A DNA stretch of 35,041 bases from Candidatus Melainabacteria bacterium (GTDB lineage: Bacteria; Cyanobacteriota; Vampirovibrionia; Vampirovibrionales; JAJTHC01). The notes under the pieces are model-generated. The model saw only the letters and a program-made list of their open reading frames with translations, did no database searches and was not told the origin of the DNA. Shown here one piece after another: positions 1 to 8,407 of this stretch. Where the stretch lies: the NCBI GenBank assembly GCA_026389055.1, contig JAPLIO010000211.1:1-35041 (forward strand), read 5' to 3'. How positions within the stretch are numbered: the stretch's first letter is position 1; each line of letters begins with the position of its first letter. The position numbers and the translations under genes were made by a program.

Positions 1-54
1 AGTACCGCAAATGACAACGAAGATGCCCCAGATATTGAGTCATGCAAGAGGTCT
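1..54. repeat. Partial MITE-like element (family 2), cut by window edge
   Basis: Positions 1-54 are the reverse complement of 32920-32973 with three mismatches. The inner boundary is the terminal sequence GCAAGAGGTCT ending at 54, the same end that closes the complete copy at 33066. The rest of the element lies left of the window. A short open frame starting at 11 runs through it and is not taken as a gene. Confidence 0.8.
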
Positions 55-309
55 AATACAACAGATAGGGTATGGTTACCTTCTATTCAACCATAAACAA
101 GCGGTTCGTTTTATCTTGTTATACCCATTCACTTTGGCTTTTGATAGAAAGCTTAACTCTCAATTATCACTAAATTTTACTGAAAATGTTAGCTTCAAAC
201 CATAAGCAGTTGGAAACAGGCTGGTGCGAACGTAGTGAAGCAGAGCAATTAGGGAGCCTCTAGCTTCCGCTCAAGCCTATTTTCAACGTACACGAGCCTA
301 TTAACCAGT

Positions 310-425
310 TGTTCCCCTGGGGATTATTAAGGGGGCGGTGAGCATCCCTTAATTTTGTGGGGGGGGTTGGGGGGTCTGCTAGAAGCAGAGTGATTGCAGT
401 ACAATCAACAAATACCACCCCCCAT
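310..425. repeat. Hairpin-dense G-run block
   Basis: The 1-636 gap holds no convincing gene. Its one structured part is 310-425: CCCCTGGGG at 314-322, an 8-bp hairpin ATTAAGGG/CCCTTAAT (326-333 with 346-353), two G-runs (8 and 6 G) at about 359-374, a hairpin TCTGCT/AGCAGA (375-389), a hairpin TGATTG/CAATCA (391-407), then a C-run at 417-423 that can pair back to the G-run. The order hairpin, TTTGTGGGGGG, G-run, hairpin is repeated in inverse orientation at 4500-4560, so this looks like a dispersed element rather than unique sequence. Confidence 0.5.
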
Positions 426-636
426 GAAGCCCTAGCCCGAAGCGATTAACTCATCCGTATTCTGAAGATAAAAATATTGGGTGGTATAAGACCCATTCAC
501 CTTCCCATCTGGGAGAATCAAATATTAGTATGTTCGTAGTAGCACAGAAATAACTGTTCCCTGTTTTATATAGATGTAGATTCCCTTAATCATGCCTTTT
601 CTTTAGTCCCCTTCTATATAAGAGTCTTTCAACCCT

Positions 637-1020
637 ATGCTTCCTTATTATTCCATGCCCCCTTACGCTGGCGGTAATTATTTAACGGAACAATCTATTC
701 GTGGCTATAACTACCCCTTTAGCACGGCATATGCTGCTAGCCCAGTGGTAGATGGGTACTATCCTAGCACGCAAGCAATGGTGCCACCGCCAGAGGAAAA
801 GGAGCATCGGATAGGGTTTTTTGAATGGCTTAGTGAGTTAGATGTGGTAGATAGCACCTTGATTTTGGCGGGTATTTGTTTAACGGTACTCTTTGTTTGT
901 GGGATGGTTACAGGGCTTATTCAAGATGGTATGCGAGCAATTGAACGCAAAGAAAATGAAGAACGCCCTAATTTCTTCCAACGGTTGTTTCAGGGTAAAA
1001 ATAAAGCTAGGAAGCTTTAA
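637..1020 (+). CDS. Small single-pass membrane protein, unknown function
   Basis: A 127-residue protein that I do not recognise. It has a Tyr/Pro-rich N-terminal half (about residues 1-55), an acidic stretch, one hydrophobic segment at about 73-96 that should span the membrane, and a basic C-terminal tail ending in KNKARKL. The layout suggests an N-out/C-in anchor protein, which is inference. ATG at 637 is the first start in frame; ATG at 655 is also possible. No strong Shine-Dalgarno sequence is visible. It is convergent with the MBL hydrolase gene, whose stop lies 24 bases downstream. It is supported as a gene by length, clear TM segment and lack of a competing frame, not by homology. Confidence 0.6.
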   Translation: MLPYYSMPPYAGGNYLTEQSIRGYNYPFSTAYAASPVVDGYYPSTQAMVPPPEEKEHRIGFFEWLSELDVVDSTLILAGICLTVLFVCGMVTGLIQDGMRAIERKENEERPNFFQRLFQGKNKARKL

Positions 1021-1043
1021 ATAATTGAAACCGTTCTATGTCA

Positions 1044-1811
1044 TCATCGCACTAAAATGTTATAAGCTTGTTCAAAGCCTAAGGTGGTTAATTGCCCATG
1101 CCCTGTAACAATTGCCATATCTTCAGGGGCATCCAGCTTCAGCAATCGTCCTTTGACGGATTGTTCAATTTGTTTATCAGAGCCACCCCATAAATCCGTT
1201 CGTCCAATAGAGCCTCTAAATAGCGTATCACCCGCTATTAGTACATTTAAACTGGGCAATTGCACACAACTAGACCCCGGTGTATGCCCTGGCGTGTGCA
1301 AACACTTACCCACCGCTGGCAACGTAACGCCTTCCTGCCCAGAGGCAAAAACCAAGGGTTGCCCTTCACTCAACCACGCATCTGGCGGAGCCGTTTTTTC
1401 TTTCGGTAGCGGTATATTATAGCGTTGGCACTGTTCGGGTAACATCTCCCAAAGAGGGGCATCTGCCTTATGCAGGTGTAACGTGGTTTGTGTGGCTTGC
1501 CGAAGGGCTTCGCTTGCCATGAAATGATCAAAATGGGCATGGCTATGCCAAACTTGTACTAAATTTTCTACCCCATGTACAATAAATAAGCGATGAAGCA
1601 ACCACTCCGCATCGCCCCCTGCATCAATAACGGTCGCCTGCCGAGTAGGCTTATGGATAATGACCGTGCAGTTACATTGCAGTGGCCCAACGGCAAATAC
1701 TTCTACCAAATAATCAGGCGTATCTGCCAAGGTTTGAATGGTTTTTTTAGCAGGCTTATAGTTTTTTAATTTTCCGTACAAGGGTAATTGTAAGCGTCCC
1801 ATCATCATCAT
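1044..1811 (-). CDS. MBL-fold metallo-hydrolase (glyoxalase II-like)
   Basis: A 255-residue metallo-beta-lactamase-fold protein of the hydroxyacylglutathione hydrolase/YcbL-like group. The dinuclear metal ligands are visible: HxHxDH at residues 91-96 (HAHFDH), H176 in HTPGHT, D195 in AGDTLFRGSIGRTDL, and H238 in TGHG. The family hydrolyses thioesters such as S-lactoylglutathione; the actual substrate here is unknown. The start is placed at the first of four consecutive ATG codons (1811-1800), because AGAGGAG lies five bases upstream; a further in-frame ATG at 1826 precedes that Shine-Dalgarno and is unlikely. About 30 N-terminal residues precede the domain. It is divergent from the thioredoxin-like gene, with about 135 bases between them. 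The fold assignment is secure and the substrate is not. Confidence 0.9.
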   Translation of the reverse strand: MMMMGRLQLPLYGKLKNYKPAKKTIQTLADTPDYLVEVFAVGPLQCNCTVIIHKPTRQATVIDAGGDAEWLLHRLFIVHGVENLVQVWHSHAHFDHFMASEALRQATQTTLHLHKADAPLWEMLPEQCQRYNIPLPKEKTAPPDAWLSEGQPLVFASGQEGVTLPAVGKCLHTPGHTPGSSCVQLPSLNVLIAGDTLFRGSIGRTDLWGGSDKQIEQSVKGRLLKLDAPEDMAIVTGHGQLTTLGFEQAYNILVR

Positions 1812-1946
1812 TAAAGCTCCTCTCAAATTATTAAGTTTTACTGATAGACTATTGTAATACTAAACAATAACGATACAATAAACAGGGAATAAACTGTACG
1901 TTCATTTTCCAAAAACTATCAACACATTTGGAGTAAAACCACCCTT

Positions 1947-2369
1947 ATGAAAAAGTCTTCTTTTTCGCCTGTTAAACGGATTGCCCTTGTACTGGTCTGC
2001 TTAGCGGTGGGGTTTGCTTTATCGGTTAAAACAACGCCTGCGGTTGATGCCAAAAATAGTGGTGCTGATAGGCTAGTGGTGTTTACCGCCAGTTGGTGTG
2101 CTTCCTGCAGAACGTTAGTGCCTAGCCTGCAAGAAGTAGCTACTTCGTTAGCGTTACCCGTGGAAGTAGTTGATGTAGATAGCGTTACAGCAGAAGCAGC
2201 AGCGAAAGCTATTGGGGTAGCATTGCCTAGCAAAGAATTACCACAGGGGTTTTATGTGCAAAGCAACGGTAGTACGTTGGTATTTGATGGTACGGGCTAT
2301 ACCCAAAATGATGGGGCAAAGGCGAAAACCACGACGCGTGGTAAAATTTTGCAAAATCAGGGCGGCTAA
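1947..2369 (+). CDS. Membrane-anchored thioredoxin-like protein
   Basis: A 140-residue protein with a basic N-terminus and a hydrophobic segment (residues 11-27) acting as signal peptide or anchor, followed by a short thioredoxin-like domain. The redox motif is WCASC (C51, C54) directly after a VVFTASW beta strand, as in thioredoxins (WCGPC). The domain is small and the usual cis-Pro region is replaced by a sequence around LPQGFYVQSNGSTLVFDG, which still fits the final beta strands. It probably acts outside the cytoplasmic membrane as a disulfide oxidoreductase, for example in cytochrome or envelope protein maturation; that role is inference. It is transcribed away from the MBL hydrolase gene, and a repeat element follows it 150 bases downstream. 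Confidence 0.8.
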   Translation: MKKSSFSPVKRIALVLVCLAVGFALSVKTTPAVDAKNSGADRLVVFTASWCASCRTLVPSLQEVATSLALPVEVVDVDSVTAEAAAKAIGVALPSKELPQGFYVQSNGSTLVFDGTGYTQNDGAKAKTTTRGKILQNQGG

Positions 2370-2524
2370 TAAAGTGCTTATCTCTGCGTTCTAATGCAAA
2401 AACAGAGACGACTTGTCTTGCCTCTCTACAGAGGTAGGCGTAGCTTATAAATGAGTGGAACAGTGATATCAACTGTTCTGCATTATAGTTGTGAAGATAA
2501 ATAACTTTTAAGCAATAAGGCAAT

Positions 2525-2666
2525 TTATACCAATTCAAAGTTTGAATAGCGTATTTAATGTAGGGGCGTGATTTATCACGTCCGCCCCACAATCCCCAAA
2601 CGGATGCGATAAATCGCACCCCTACACAGAAAAAATTTACGCTATTTAATCTTTGAATTGGTATTA
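2525..2666. repeat. MITE-like palindromic element, family 1 copy A
   Basis: The 2370-2792 gap contains a 142-bp element with terminal inverted repeats. The left end reads TTATACCAATTCAAAG and the right end, read on the minus strand, TAATACCAATTCAAAG; both are followed by a copy of the AATAGCGTA motif. The core (2560-2625) is itself a near-palindrome: its arms GTAGGGGCGTGATTTATCAC and, on the other strand, GTAGGGGTGCGATTTATCGC match apart from a few substitutions. Nothing coding is convincing here. The remainder of the gap (2667-2792) should hold the aldehyde dehydrogenase promoter; TATACT at 2713-2718 is a possible -10 with no good -35. Confidence 0.85.
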
Positions 2667-2792
2667 GCTCTTCTACTTGTTTTTTTATGGCGTAACCTTG
2701 TCGCATTTTTGCTATACTGATAGCACTTATCTTCGGTAAAATGACTACACTCTATCGTCATTTTATCCGTTAAACGCTAGGATTTTTTTCTC

Positions 2793-4424
2793 ATGCAAAC
2801 ACTGGAATCGCCTAATATCAGCACAACTACCACGCAATGGCATAAATACAACCCCGCAACAGGCGATTGGCTTGGGCAGTATGAAAACCCTACCCCTGAA
2901 ACCATCGAAGCTCAACTCGTCTTAGCGTCTCAAGCTCAGCCTGCGTGGGCCGCACTCCCCTTTGAAACACGGCTAGACGTGCTAAAAAAAGTAGAGCAAT
3001 TACTGGTAGACCGTGCTGACCCATTGGCGTTGGTTATCAGCAAAGAAGTGGGCAAGCCCCTAGCGGAAGCTTATCAAAGCGATTTACTCTCGGCAAGGAT
3101 GGCGTTGAATCATGCTATTAAGCAAGGTAAAAAGCTCTTTCAACCTCGTTCTCTTAATTGGCATAGAGGCTTATTGTTTGGTAGAACGTTTATACAACGA
3201 CCTGTTGCCAAGGGGGTTATTGCCGTTATTTCTCCGTGGAATTACCCTATTGGTACCCCCATGAGCGGGCTGGCAGGGGCTTTTCTGGCAGGTAATGCCA
3301 TTATTTTTAAACCCAGCGAAAAAACACCTGCTTGTGGCACCGCCGTAGCTCAATTATTTATCGATGCCTTAACCTACTACAACCTGCCGACTGGGTGCTT
3401 TCAGGTAATCAATGGCACGGGGGCGGTAGGTAAGCAAGTGGTAGAATCTCCGTTGGTTCAGGCGGTGTTTTTTACGGGTAGCGAATCGGTTGGGCGGTGG
3501 ATTCAAGCCGAATGTACGCGTCAAAATAAACCGTACACCTTGGAATTAGGCGGTTCAGACCCGCTAATTATTCTGCCCAGTGCGGTTTCGATGGATTTAG
3601 AGGCGATTGTTAGCTTTGCCGTTTGGGGAAGGTTCAGTAATGCAGGGCAAACGTGTGCAGCTGTAAAACGCTTGTTAGTACCAAAAGCCTTAGCCTCTGT
3701 TGTGCAGGCATTGGTTGTTGCGAAAGTGGCTCAATTACGGGTGGGTAATCCGCTGGAAGCCACGACGCATATGGGACCTTTAATTGATGCCCATCAGCTA
3801 GTAACCTTAGAAGCTCAATTGGCAGATGCTCAAGCCTTGGGGGCTTCGGTTATGCGAGGGGTAGCACCTGAAAATGCGGTGGCTCATCAGGCATTTTTTG
3901 CTCCTGCCGTGGTGTGGCATGTGCCTCCGCAAGCCAAAGTATTAACTGAAGAAGTATTTGGAGCGATTTTGCCCATTGTCGTTTATGAAACGGTGGCGGA
4001 AGCTGTGGCTCATTGTAATGCGTTGCCCTTTGGGCTGACGACCAACGTGTTTGGGCAAGCTGAAGAAGCCAGAGCCTTGGGTAGCCAGTTGCAGTATGCC
4101 CATATTGGTGTGAATGATGTTGCTACTTGCCATTATCCACTAGCTAGGTTACCGTGGCATGGATGGAAAGCCAGCGGGCCAGGGGTTCGTAATGGCGAAG
4201 TGGGATTGATGCAATTTGTAGATGTGCAGATTGTGGGCGAAACCGTTGGGTTTGAGTGGTTGCCTTGGGTACGGAAGGCACCGTGGTTGTTTGGGGCTGG
4301 TACCAATGAGGTGGCGGATACTAAGGCATTGTTAGAAGGCATGGGGGGGGATTCCGTTATGAAGTTGCCAACCCGAGGGTTATTGCAGTATTTATGGCGA
4401 AATAGAGCGTCTCAAAAACTGTAG
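2793..4424 (+). CDS. NAD(P)-dependent aldehyde dehydrogenase
   Basis: A 543-residue member of the aldehyde dehydrogenase superfamily, which oxidises aldehydes to carboxylates with NAD(P)+. All core residues are present: ISPWNYP with N150, FKPSEKTP with K173, the FTGS nucleotide-binding motif at 227-230, general base E251 in TLELGGSDP, and the nucleophile C288 in NAGQTC. The SDP triplet after LELGG and the overall pattern recall succinate-semialdehyde dehydrogenase-like members, but the substrate cannot be fixed from sequence. It is about 50-80 residues longer than most relatives; the extra sequence is a C-terminal tail after about residue 470, and its TRGLLQYLWRNRASQKL end could be a membrane-associating helix (inference). 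It stands alone, followed by a repeat island. Confidence 0.93.
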   Translation: MQTLESPNISTTTTQWHKYNPATGDWLGQYENPTPETIEAQLVLASQAQPAWAALPFETRLDVLKKVEQLLVDRADPLALVISKEVGKPLAEAYQSDLLSARMALNHAIKQGKKLFQPRSLNWHRGLLFGRTFIQRPVAKGVIAVISPWNYPIGTPMSGLAGAFLAGNAIIFKPSEKTPACGTAVAQLFIDALTYYNLPTGCFQVINGTGAVGKQVVESPLVQAVFFTGSESVGRWIQAECTRQNKPYTLELGGSDPLIILPSAVSMDLEAIVSFAVWGRFSNAGQTCAAVKRLLVPKALASVVQALVVAKVAQLRVGNPLEATTHMGPLIDAHQLVTLEAQLADAQALGASVMRGVAPENAVAHQAFFAPAVVWHVPPQAKVLTEEVFGAILPIVVYETVAEAVAHCNALPFGLTTNVFGQAEEARALGSQLQYAHIGVNDVATCHYPLARLPWHGWKASGPGVRNGEVGLMQFVDVQIVGETVGFEWLPWVRKAPWLFGAGTNEVADTKALLEGMGGDSVMKLPTRGLLQYLWRNRASQKL

Positions 4425-4426
4425 AT

Positions 4427-4728
4427 AGTGGTATCAATTAAACGATTAACCGTCTTTTTTTATCATCGATTGTTGTTTCAGTCTTTCGCTGGTTGGTTTG
4501 TCGGGGGGTGCCTGTTTGGGCACCCCCCGACACCCCCCACAAATTCAGGGGCAAGCCCCTAAAAACCCCCAAAAAGCCAACCCTCTATGCCACAAGGGCA
4601 TGGACGAGGGTATGTTCTTTTTGCCCCTTCGGTGGACGGAACGCATCGGCAGCTGCAGGGCAAATGCGATGGTCGTTCCTACTGGGTGATTTCAATTCTT
4701 ATAATATTCTAACTATTAATAGGTATGA
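4427..4728. repeat. Repeat island with a strong GC hairpin; decayed family 1 element (copy D)
   Basis: This gap after the aldehyde dehydrogenase has no convincing gene. Its left end (GGTATCAATTAAACGATTA) resembles the family 1 terminal repeat, and exactly 14 bases after that GATTA begins a 37-bp segment (4463-4499) that recurs at 33085-33121 with one mismatch and the same spacing. Next is a 13-bp perfect hairpin, GTCGGGGGGTGCC/GGCACCCCCCGAC (4500-4531), and a smaller one, GGGGC/GCCCC (4547-4558). The right end (ATTAATAGGTATGA, about 4714-4728) is a weak match to the terminal repeat. The hairpin could also end transcription of the upstream gene. Short open frames here are overlapping and composition-driven. 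Confidence 0.55.
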
Positions 4729-4740
4729 ACTTGAGCCATT

Positions 4741-5484
4741 TCAATTTTTAGGTGCTGCTAACGGTTTTTTCTGTCTTTTTAGTTTAACCTGAATAGGGTC
4801 TAAACTAATGGGGGTTAATTGCTCTACTAATATTCTGGTTTTGGCTAAATGAATTTTATTTTCCATTTCCTGTTGTTGTTCAGCTATCTTTCCTAACACA
4901 GTAGCCCCTAGTAATAGCCCAGAAGCCCCACCAATTAAGGTACCTAACCCACCCCCAAATAAGTAAGCTAACCCTGTACGGGTTTTCTGTAATTTAATCA
5001 TCATGCTTCCAAATAGCCCACCCAGTAAGGTGCCAATACCCGCCGCCATAAAGGTTGCTGAAGCGGCTTTGGAAGCAGGGTTTTTGATAAACTGTTCTTC
5101 AGGTAACGAGGTGGTTAGCGTAAAAGAAGGGCGAGCCTCTACCCCTGTTTCTTCCTGTTTGGCAGGTTTTTTCATCAGTTGTGCTAAGATTTCAGGAGGC
5201 ATAGCGTTCACGGGCTGAGTAGCATTGCGGTTGAACGTATCTTCTTGTGGTAAGTGCGTTACAGCGGGTAACACCCGAGGAGGAACCTGTCTTACTTTGG
5301 CAACAGCAGCTGATGAAGGCGTTTCTCGTTGGGAGTGGGCTTGCAAGGAATCGTCGAATAGATGTTCTTCATCATCCGCTTCAGCTTCTAGCTTGATTGA
5401 TTCAGAGGGCATACCTTTATTGGTGCCATACCTTGGCTTCATAGAGCAATGATTAGCAGTTGGAGGTAAAGATAATATCATCAT
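4741..5484 (-). CDS. Glycine-zipper membrane protein, unknown function
   Basis: A 247-residue protein of no recognised family. The first 135 residues are polar, acidic and probably disordered. Two Gly-rich hydrophobic segments follow (about 142-162 and 171-196), with repeated G-x-x-x-G spacing (GIGTLLGGLFGS; GGGLGTLIGGASG) typical of tightly packed or oligomerising membrane helices. A charged, Gln/Glu-rich helix and a basic tail (KLKRQKKPLAAPKN) end it. The start is the first of two tandem ATG codons (5484-5479); only weak Shine-Dalgarno likeness is seen upstream. It lies in the same direction as nrdA but 200 bases downstream of it, across a hairpin, so it is probably its own unit. The gene itself is well supported; its function is unknown. 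Confidence 0.7.
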   Translation of the reverse strand: MMILSLPPTANHCSMKPRYGTNKGMPSESIKLEAEADDEEHLFDDSLQAHSQRETPSSAAVAKVRQVPPRVLPAVTHLPQEDTFNRNATQPVNAMPPEILAQLMKKPAKQEETGVEARPSFTLTTSLPEEQFIKNPASKAASATFMAAGIGTLLGGLFGSMMIKLQKTRTGLAYLFGGGLGTLIGGASGLLLGATVLGKIAEQQQEMENKIHLAKTRILVEQLTPISLDPIQVKLKRQKKPLAAPKN

Positions 5485-5623
5485 GTGGCTTCAGCGTATA
5501 CTCACTTAAGGATAAGTTTAACTAACGACAAGTAGATAAACGTAGCCACAAGTAAAAAAATGCTAGGCTTTGTGAATCGATTTTTTCTAACCCAATTTGC
5601 ATTGCATCCACCAATTTCAATAA

Positions 5624-5658
5624 TTATAAGGGATGAGCTGCTTGCTCATCCCTTATAA
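5624..5658 (-). terminator. Hairpin terminator after nrdA
   Basis: A perfect 15-bp stem TTATAAGGGATGAGC/GCTCATCCCTTATAA with a 5-base loop lies 26 bases past the nrdA stop codon. On the minus strand it is followed by only a loose T/A tract (ATTATTG), so termination may be partial. Confidence 0.65.
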
Positions 5659-5684
5659 CGGTTAAGTTTTAAACTACGACAGGA

Positions 5685-8030
5685 TTAACCACTGCAAGAT
5701 AAACATTCTTCGGGGTTATCTAACGAACAGCTGACTTCAGATTCCCGTTGTTCACGCACCAAGTCTTTATCCACCGTGAATTTAATGGCTTCAACCGCAG
5801 CATTAGAACGCAAGTAATACATGCCCGTTTTCAAGCCTTTTTTCCAAGCGTAGAAGTGCATAGACCCCATTTTGGCAAAGTTCGGGTTCGCCATATGAAT
5901 GTTCATGCTTTGGCTTTGACAGATAAAAGGACCTCTATCCGCCGCCATATCCAAAATATCCCGTTGTTTAATTTCCCAAACGGTTTTGTACAACGCCTTA
6001 ATTTCATCTGGCACATTGGTTAAGTTTTGAACAGACCCATTGCCAGCAATAATCCGATGCCGAATCCGCTCATCCCACAAGCCCAACCGAATTAAATCTT
6101 TCACCAAATAGCGATTAATAATGGTAAATTCGCCCGAAAGCACCCGACGGGTGTAAAGGTTAGAGGTGTAGGGTTCAAAACATTCGTTATTACCTAAAAT
6201 TTGCGAGGTAGAGGCAGTAGGCATGGGAGCTAACAACAAACTATTTCGTAAACCATGTTGTTGAACTTTCGCTTTAAGTGCCAACCAATCGTATCGGTCA
6301 GAAGGCTGATGGTTCCACAAATCAAACTGCAATTGCCCCTTAGAAGCGGGCGACCCTTCAAAGGTACTGTAAGCCCCATCACGTTCAGCCAGTTCCATTG
6401 AAGCTTCAACGGCAGCGTGGTAAAGGGTTTCGGCAATATCTTTGTTTAATTGTTTGGCTTCATCGCTATCAAAGGCGTACCGCATCAACAAAAACGCATC
6501 TGCCAACCCTTGAATACCAATACCAATAGGACGATGCCGAAGGTTACTGTTGGCCGCTTCAGGGATGGGATAGAAGTTTAAATCGATAATTTTGTTGAGG
6601 TTGCGGGTAACCACTTTGGTTACTTCATGTAGCTTCTCAAAATCGAATTTTCCACTCGTAACAAACCGATTCAACGCAATAGAAGCCAAGTTGCAAACCG
6701 CCACTTCATCATTAGCCGTGTATTCCACAATTTCAGTACACAAGTTGGAAGACTTGATGGTACCTAGGTTTTGCTGGTTTGATTTCCCATTACACGCATC
6801 TTTATAAAGCATGTAAGGCGTACCCGTTTCAATTTGAGATTCTAATATGGTGAACCACAATTCCCGAGCCTTGACCACTTTTTTGGCTTTGCCTTTGGCT
6901 TCATAGCTGGTGTAAAGCGTTTCAAAGGCATCACCCCAAACATCCGCCAAACCAGGGGCTTCGTTCGGGCAGAAGAGCGACCAATCCGCATCTTCTTCTA
7001 CCCGTTTCATGAATAAATCTGGAATCCACAAGGCGGTAAATAAATCCCGAGTCCGTAGTTCTTCTTTTCCGTGGTTTTTCCGTAAATCTAGGAATTCAAA
7101 CACATCGGCGTGCCAAGGTTCTAGGTAAACCGCGAACGCTCCTTTGCGTTTGTTGCCGCCTTGGTCTACATAGCGGGCTGTATCGTTGAAGACCCGTAAC
7201 ATGGGAACAATACCGTTGGAAGTACCATTCGTACCTTTAATGTAGCTACCTTTAGCTCTTACGTTATGGATGTGTAAGCCAATGCCACCTGCAGATTTTG
7301 AGATAAGAGCAGTTTGTTTAAGCGTATCGTAAATGCCCGTGATGCTATCATCCTGCATGCCTAATAGGAAGCAAGAAGAAAGTTGCGGTTGCGGCGTGCC
7401 AGCATTAAATAACGTAGGAGAAGCGTGGGTAAACCATTTTTCAGAAAGCAGATTGTAGGTTTCAATCACGGCGTCTAAATCGCCACAATGAATACCAACA
7501 GCTACCCGCATCCACATATGTTGAGGGCGTTCAGCAACCACGCCTTTCAGTTTCAGTAAATAGCTACGTTCTAAGGTTTTGAAACCAAAATAATCAAACA
7601 AATAATCTCGTTCGTACCGAACCACGGCATCGAGGCGTTTGGCATTTTCTTGAATAAATTGATAGACGGATTCTGAAAGCAGCTGGGCTTTTTGTTCAGA
7701 CCGAGGGTCAATGTAGTCATACAAATCTTTGGCTACTTCGCTAAACGACCCTTTCGTTTTTTTGTGCAGGTTGGAAATAGCAATTCTGGCGGAAAGTACC
7801 GCATAATCGGGATGGGTAGCGGTAAGGGAAGCAGCGGTTTCCGCAGCTAATTGGTCTAGCAGCTCGGTGGTAACGCCATCATACAAGCCTTCTACCACTT
7901 TAATTGCCACTTCATCTGGCTTTACAAACCGATGATCTAAATCAAAGCTGAGAGATTTTATTCTATCCATAATCTCGTCAAAGCGAACTTCAACACGACT
8001 GCCATCTCGTTTAATAACTTTCATCATCAT
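5685..8030 (-). CDS. nrdA: Class I ribonucleoside-diphosphate reductase, alpha subunit
   Basis: A 781-residue large subunit of class I ribonucleotide reductase, which makes deoxynucleotides from NDPs together with an NrdB radical subunit. An ATP-cone fills about residues 3-95 (VIKRDGSRVEVRFDEI). The catalytic set is complete: thiyl-radical C431 in N429-L-C431-T-E433, the redox pair C220 and C446, the PMPTASTSQILGNNECFEP block, the radical-transfer tyrosines in EPYTSNLYTRR, and the C-terminal thiol pair C776/C779 (CLSC). The coding frame begins with three ATG codons (8030-8022), and GGGAG lies about 11 bases upstream. No nrdB is in the window, so the partner must be elsewhere. A repeat element ends 41 bases upstream of the start, so the promoter lies in or right beside it. 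The class is secure from the Cys and Tyr pattern. Confidence 0.96.
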   Translation of the reverse strand: MMMKVIKRDGSRVEVRFDEIMDRIKSLSFDLDHRFVKPDEVAIKVVEGLYDGVTTELLDQLAAETAASLTATHPDYAVLSARIAISNLHKKTKGSFSEVAKDLYDYIDPRSEQKAQLLSESVYQFIQENAKRLDAVVRYERDYLFDYFGFKTLERSYLLKLKGVVAERPQHMWMRVAVGIHCGDLDAVIETYNLLSEKWFTHASPTLFNAGTPQPQLSSCFLLGMQDDSITGIYDTLKQTALISKSAGGIGLHIHNVRAKGSYIKGTNGTSNGIVPMLRVFNDTARYVDQGGNKRKGAFAVYLEPWHADVFEFLDLRKNHGKEELRTRDLFTALWIPDLFMKRVEEDADWSLFCPNEAPGLADVWGDAFETLYTSYEAKGKAKKVVKARELWFTILESQIETGTPYMLYKDACNGKSNQQNLGTIKSSNLCTEIVEYTANDEVAVCNLASIALNRFVTSGKFDFEKLHEVTKVVTRNLNKIIDLNFYPIPEAANSNLRHRPIGIGIQGLADAFLLMRYAFDSDEAKQLNKDIAETLYHAAVEASMELAERDGAYSTFEGSPASKGQLQFDLWNHQPSDRYDWLALKAKVQQHGLRNSLLLAPMPTASTSQILGNNECFEPYTSNLYTRRVLSGEFTIINRYLVKDLIRLGLWDERIRHRIIAGNGSVQNLTNVPDEIKALYKTVWEIKQRDILDMAADRGPFICQSQSMNIHMANPNFAKMGSMHFYAWKKGLKTGMYYLRSNAAVEAIKFTVDKDLVREQRESEVSCSLDNPEECLSCSG

Positions 8031-8071
8031 ATTAAAAGTGTCTCCCTCAAGCGGTTTTAAATTTTAGCGTC

Positions 8072-8221
8072 TAATACTATTTTCAAATGGGAATAGCGTT
8101 AGATGGACACTAGGCACTGGCAAGTAAAAAACCGCAGGCGTACATAGAGGTACGTTGAGGATTTTTTACTTGACGGTAACAACGTAGACGCTGACGATAT
8201 TTCTATTTGAAATTGGTATAA
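8072..8221. repeat. MITE-like palindromic element, family 1 copy B
   Basis: A 150-bp element between nrdA and the first prepilin gene. The left end reads TAATACTATTTTCAAAT and the right end, on the minus strand, TTATACCAATTTCAAAT; these are imperfect versions of the family 1 ends. The core differs from copy A: it is a long hairpin with arms CAAGTAAAAAACC (from 8121) and, from the other strand, CAAGTAAAAAATCC (ending 8172). The surrounding 8031-8407 gap holds no other gene. Confidence 0.75.
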
Positions 8222-8352
8222 TGCAACTAGGTATCTTTTTATTATAGGACGAGTAGGCGAAATGAAAAAGTAAAACTTATGTAAAGCTAATCTTGACATT
8301 TTTGAAATAAATGGTTTTTTTGTACCTGCTCCATTCTCTTTGAATTTTGCGT

Positions 8353-8358
8353 TATAAT
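8353..8358 (+). promoter_or_regulatory. Putative -10 box for the prepilin genes
   Basis: A perfect TATAAT lies 50 bases upstream of the first prepilin start. No good -35 hexamer is found at 16-18 bases, so the promoter is only partly supported. Confidence 0.4.
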
Positions 8359-8407
8359 GGTTTGTAAATTAGCCTTCTTTTTCTCGTAACCTTAACAGCA
8401 GGTATTT

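Noticed and set aside
11..205. 64-codon open frame at the left edge
   Set aside because: Its first half is the family 2 repeat end, and the rest has no coding character or ribosome site.
2227..2706. 159-codon minus-strand frame across the thioredoxin end and copy A
   Set aside because: It covers a palindromic element and the real gene on the other strand; no recognisable product.
4493..4792. Overlapping open frames with Pro/Gly/Arg-rich products after the aldehyde dehydrogenase
   Set aside because: They arise from the GC hairpin and C-runs of the repeat island, overlap each other in two frames and have no ribosome site.
8099..8299. 66-codon frame over copy B
   Set aside because: Lies in the palindromic element and has no start context.
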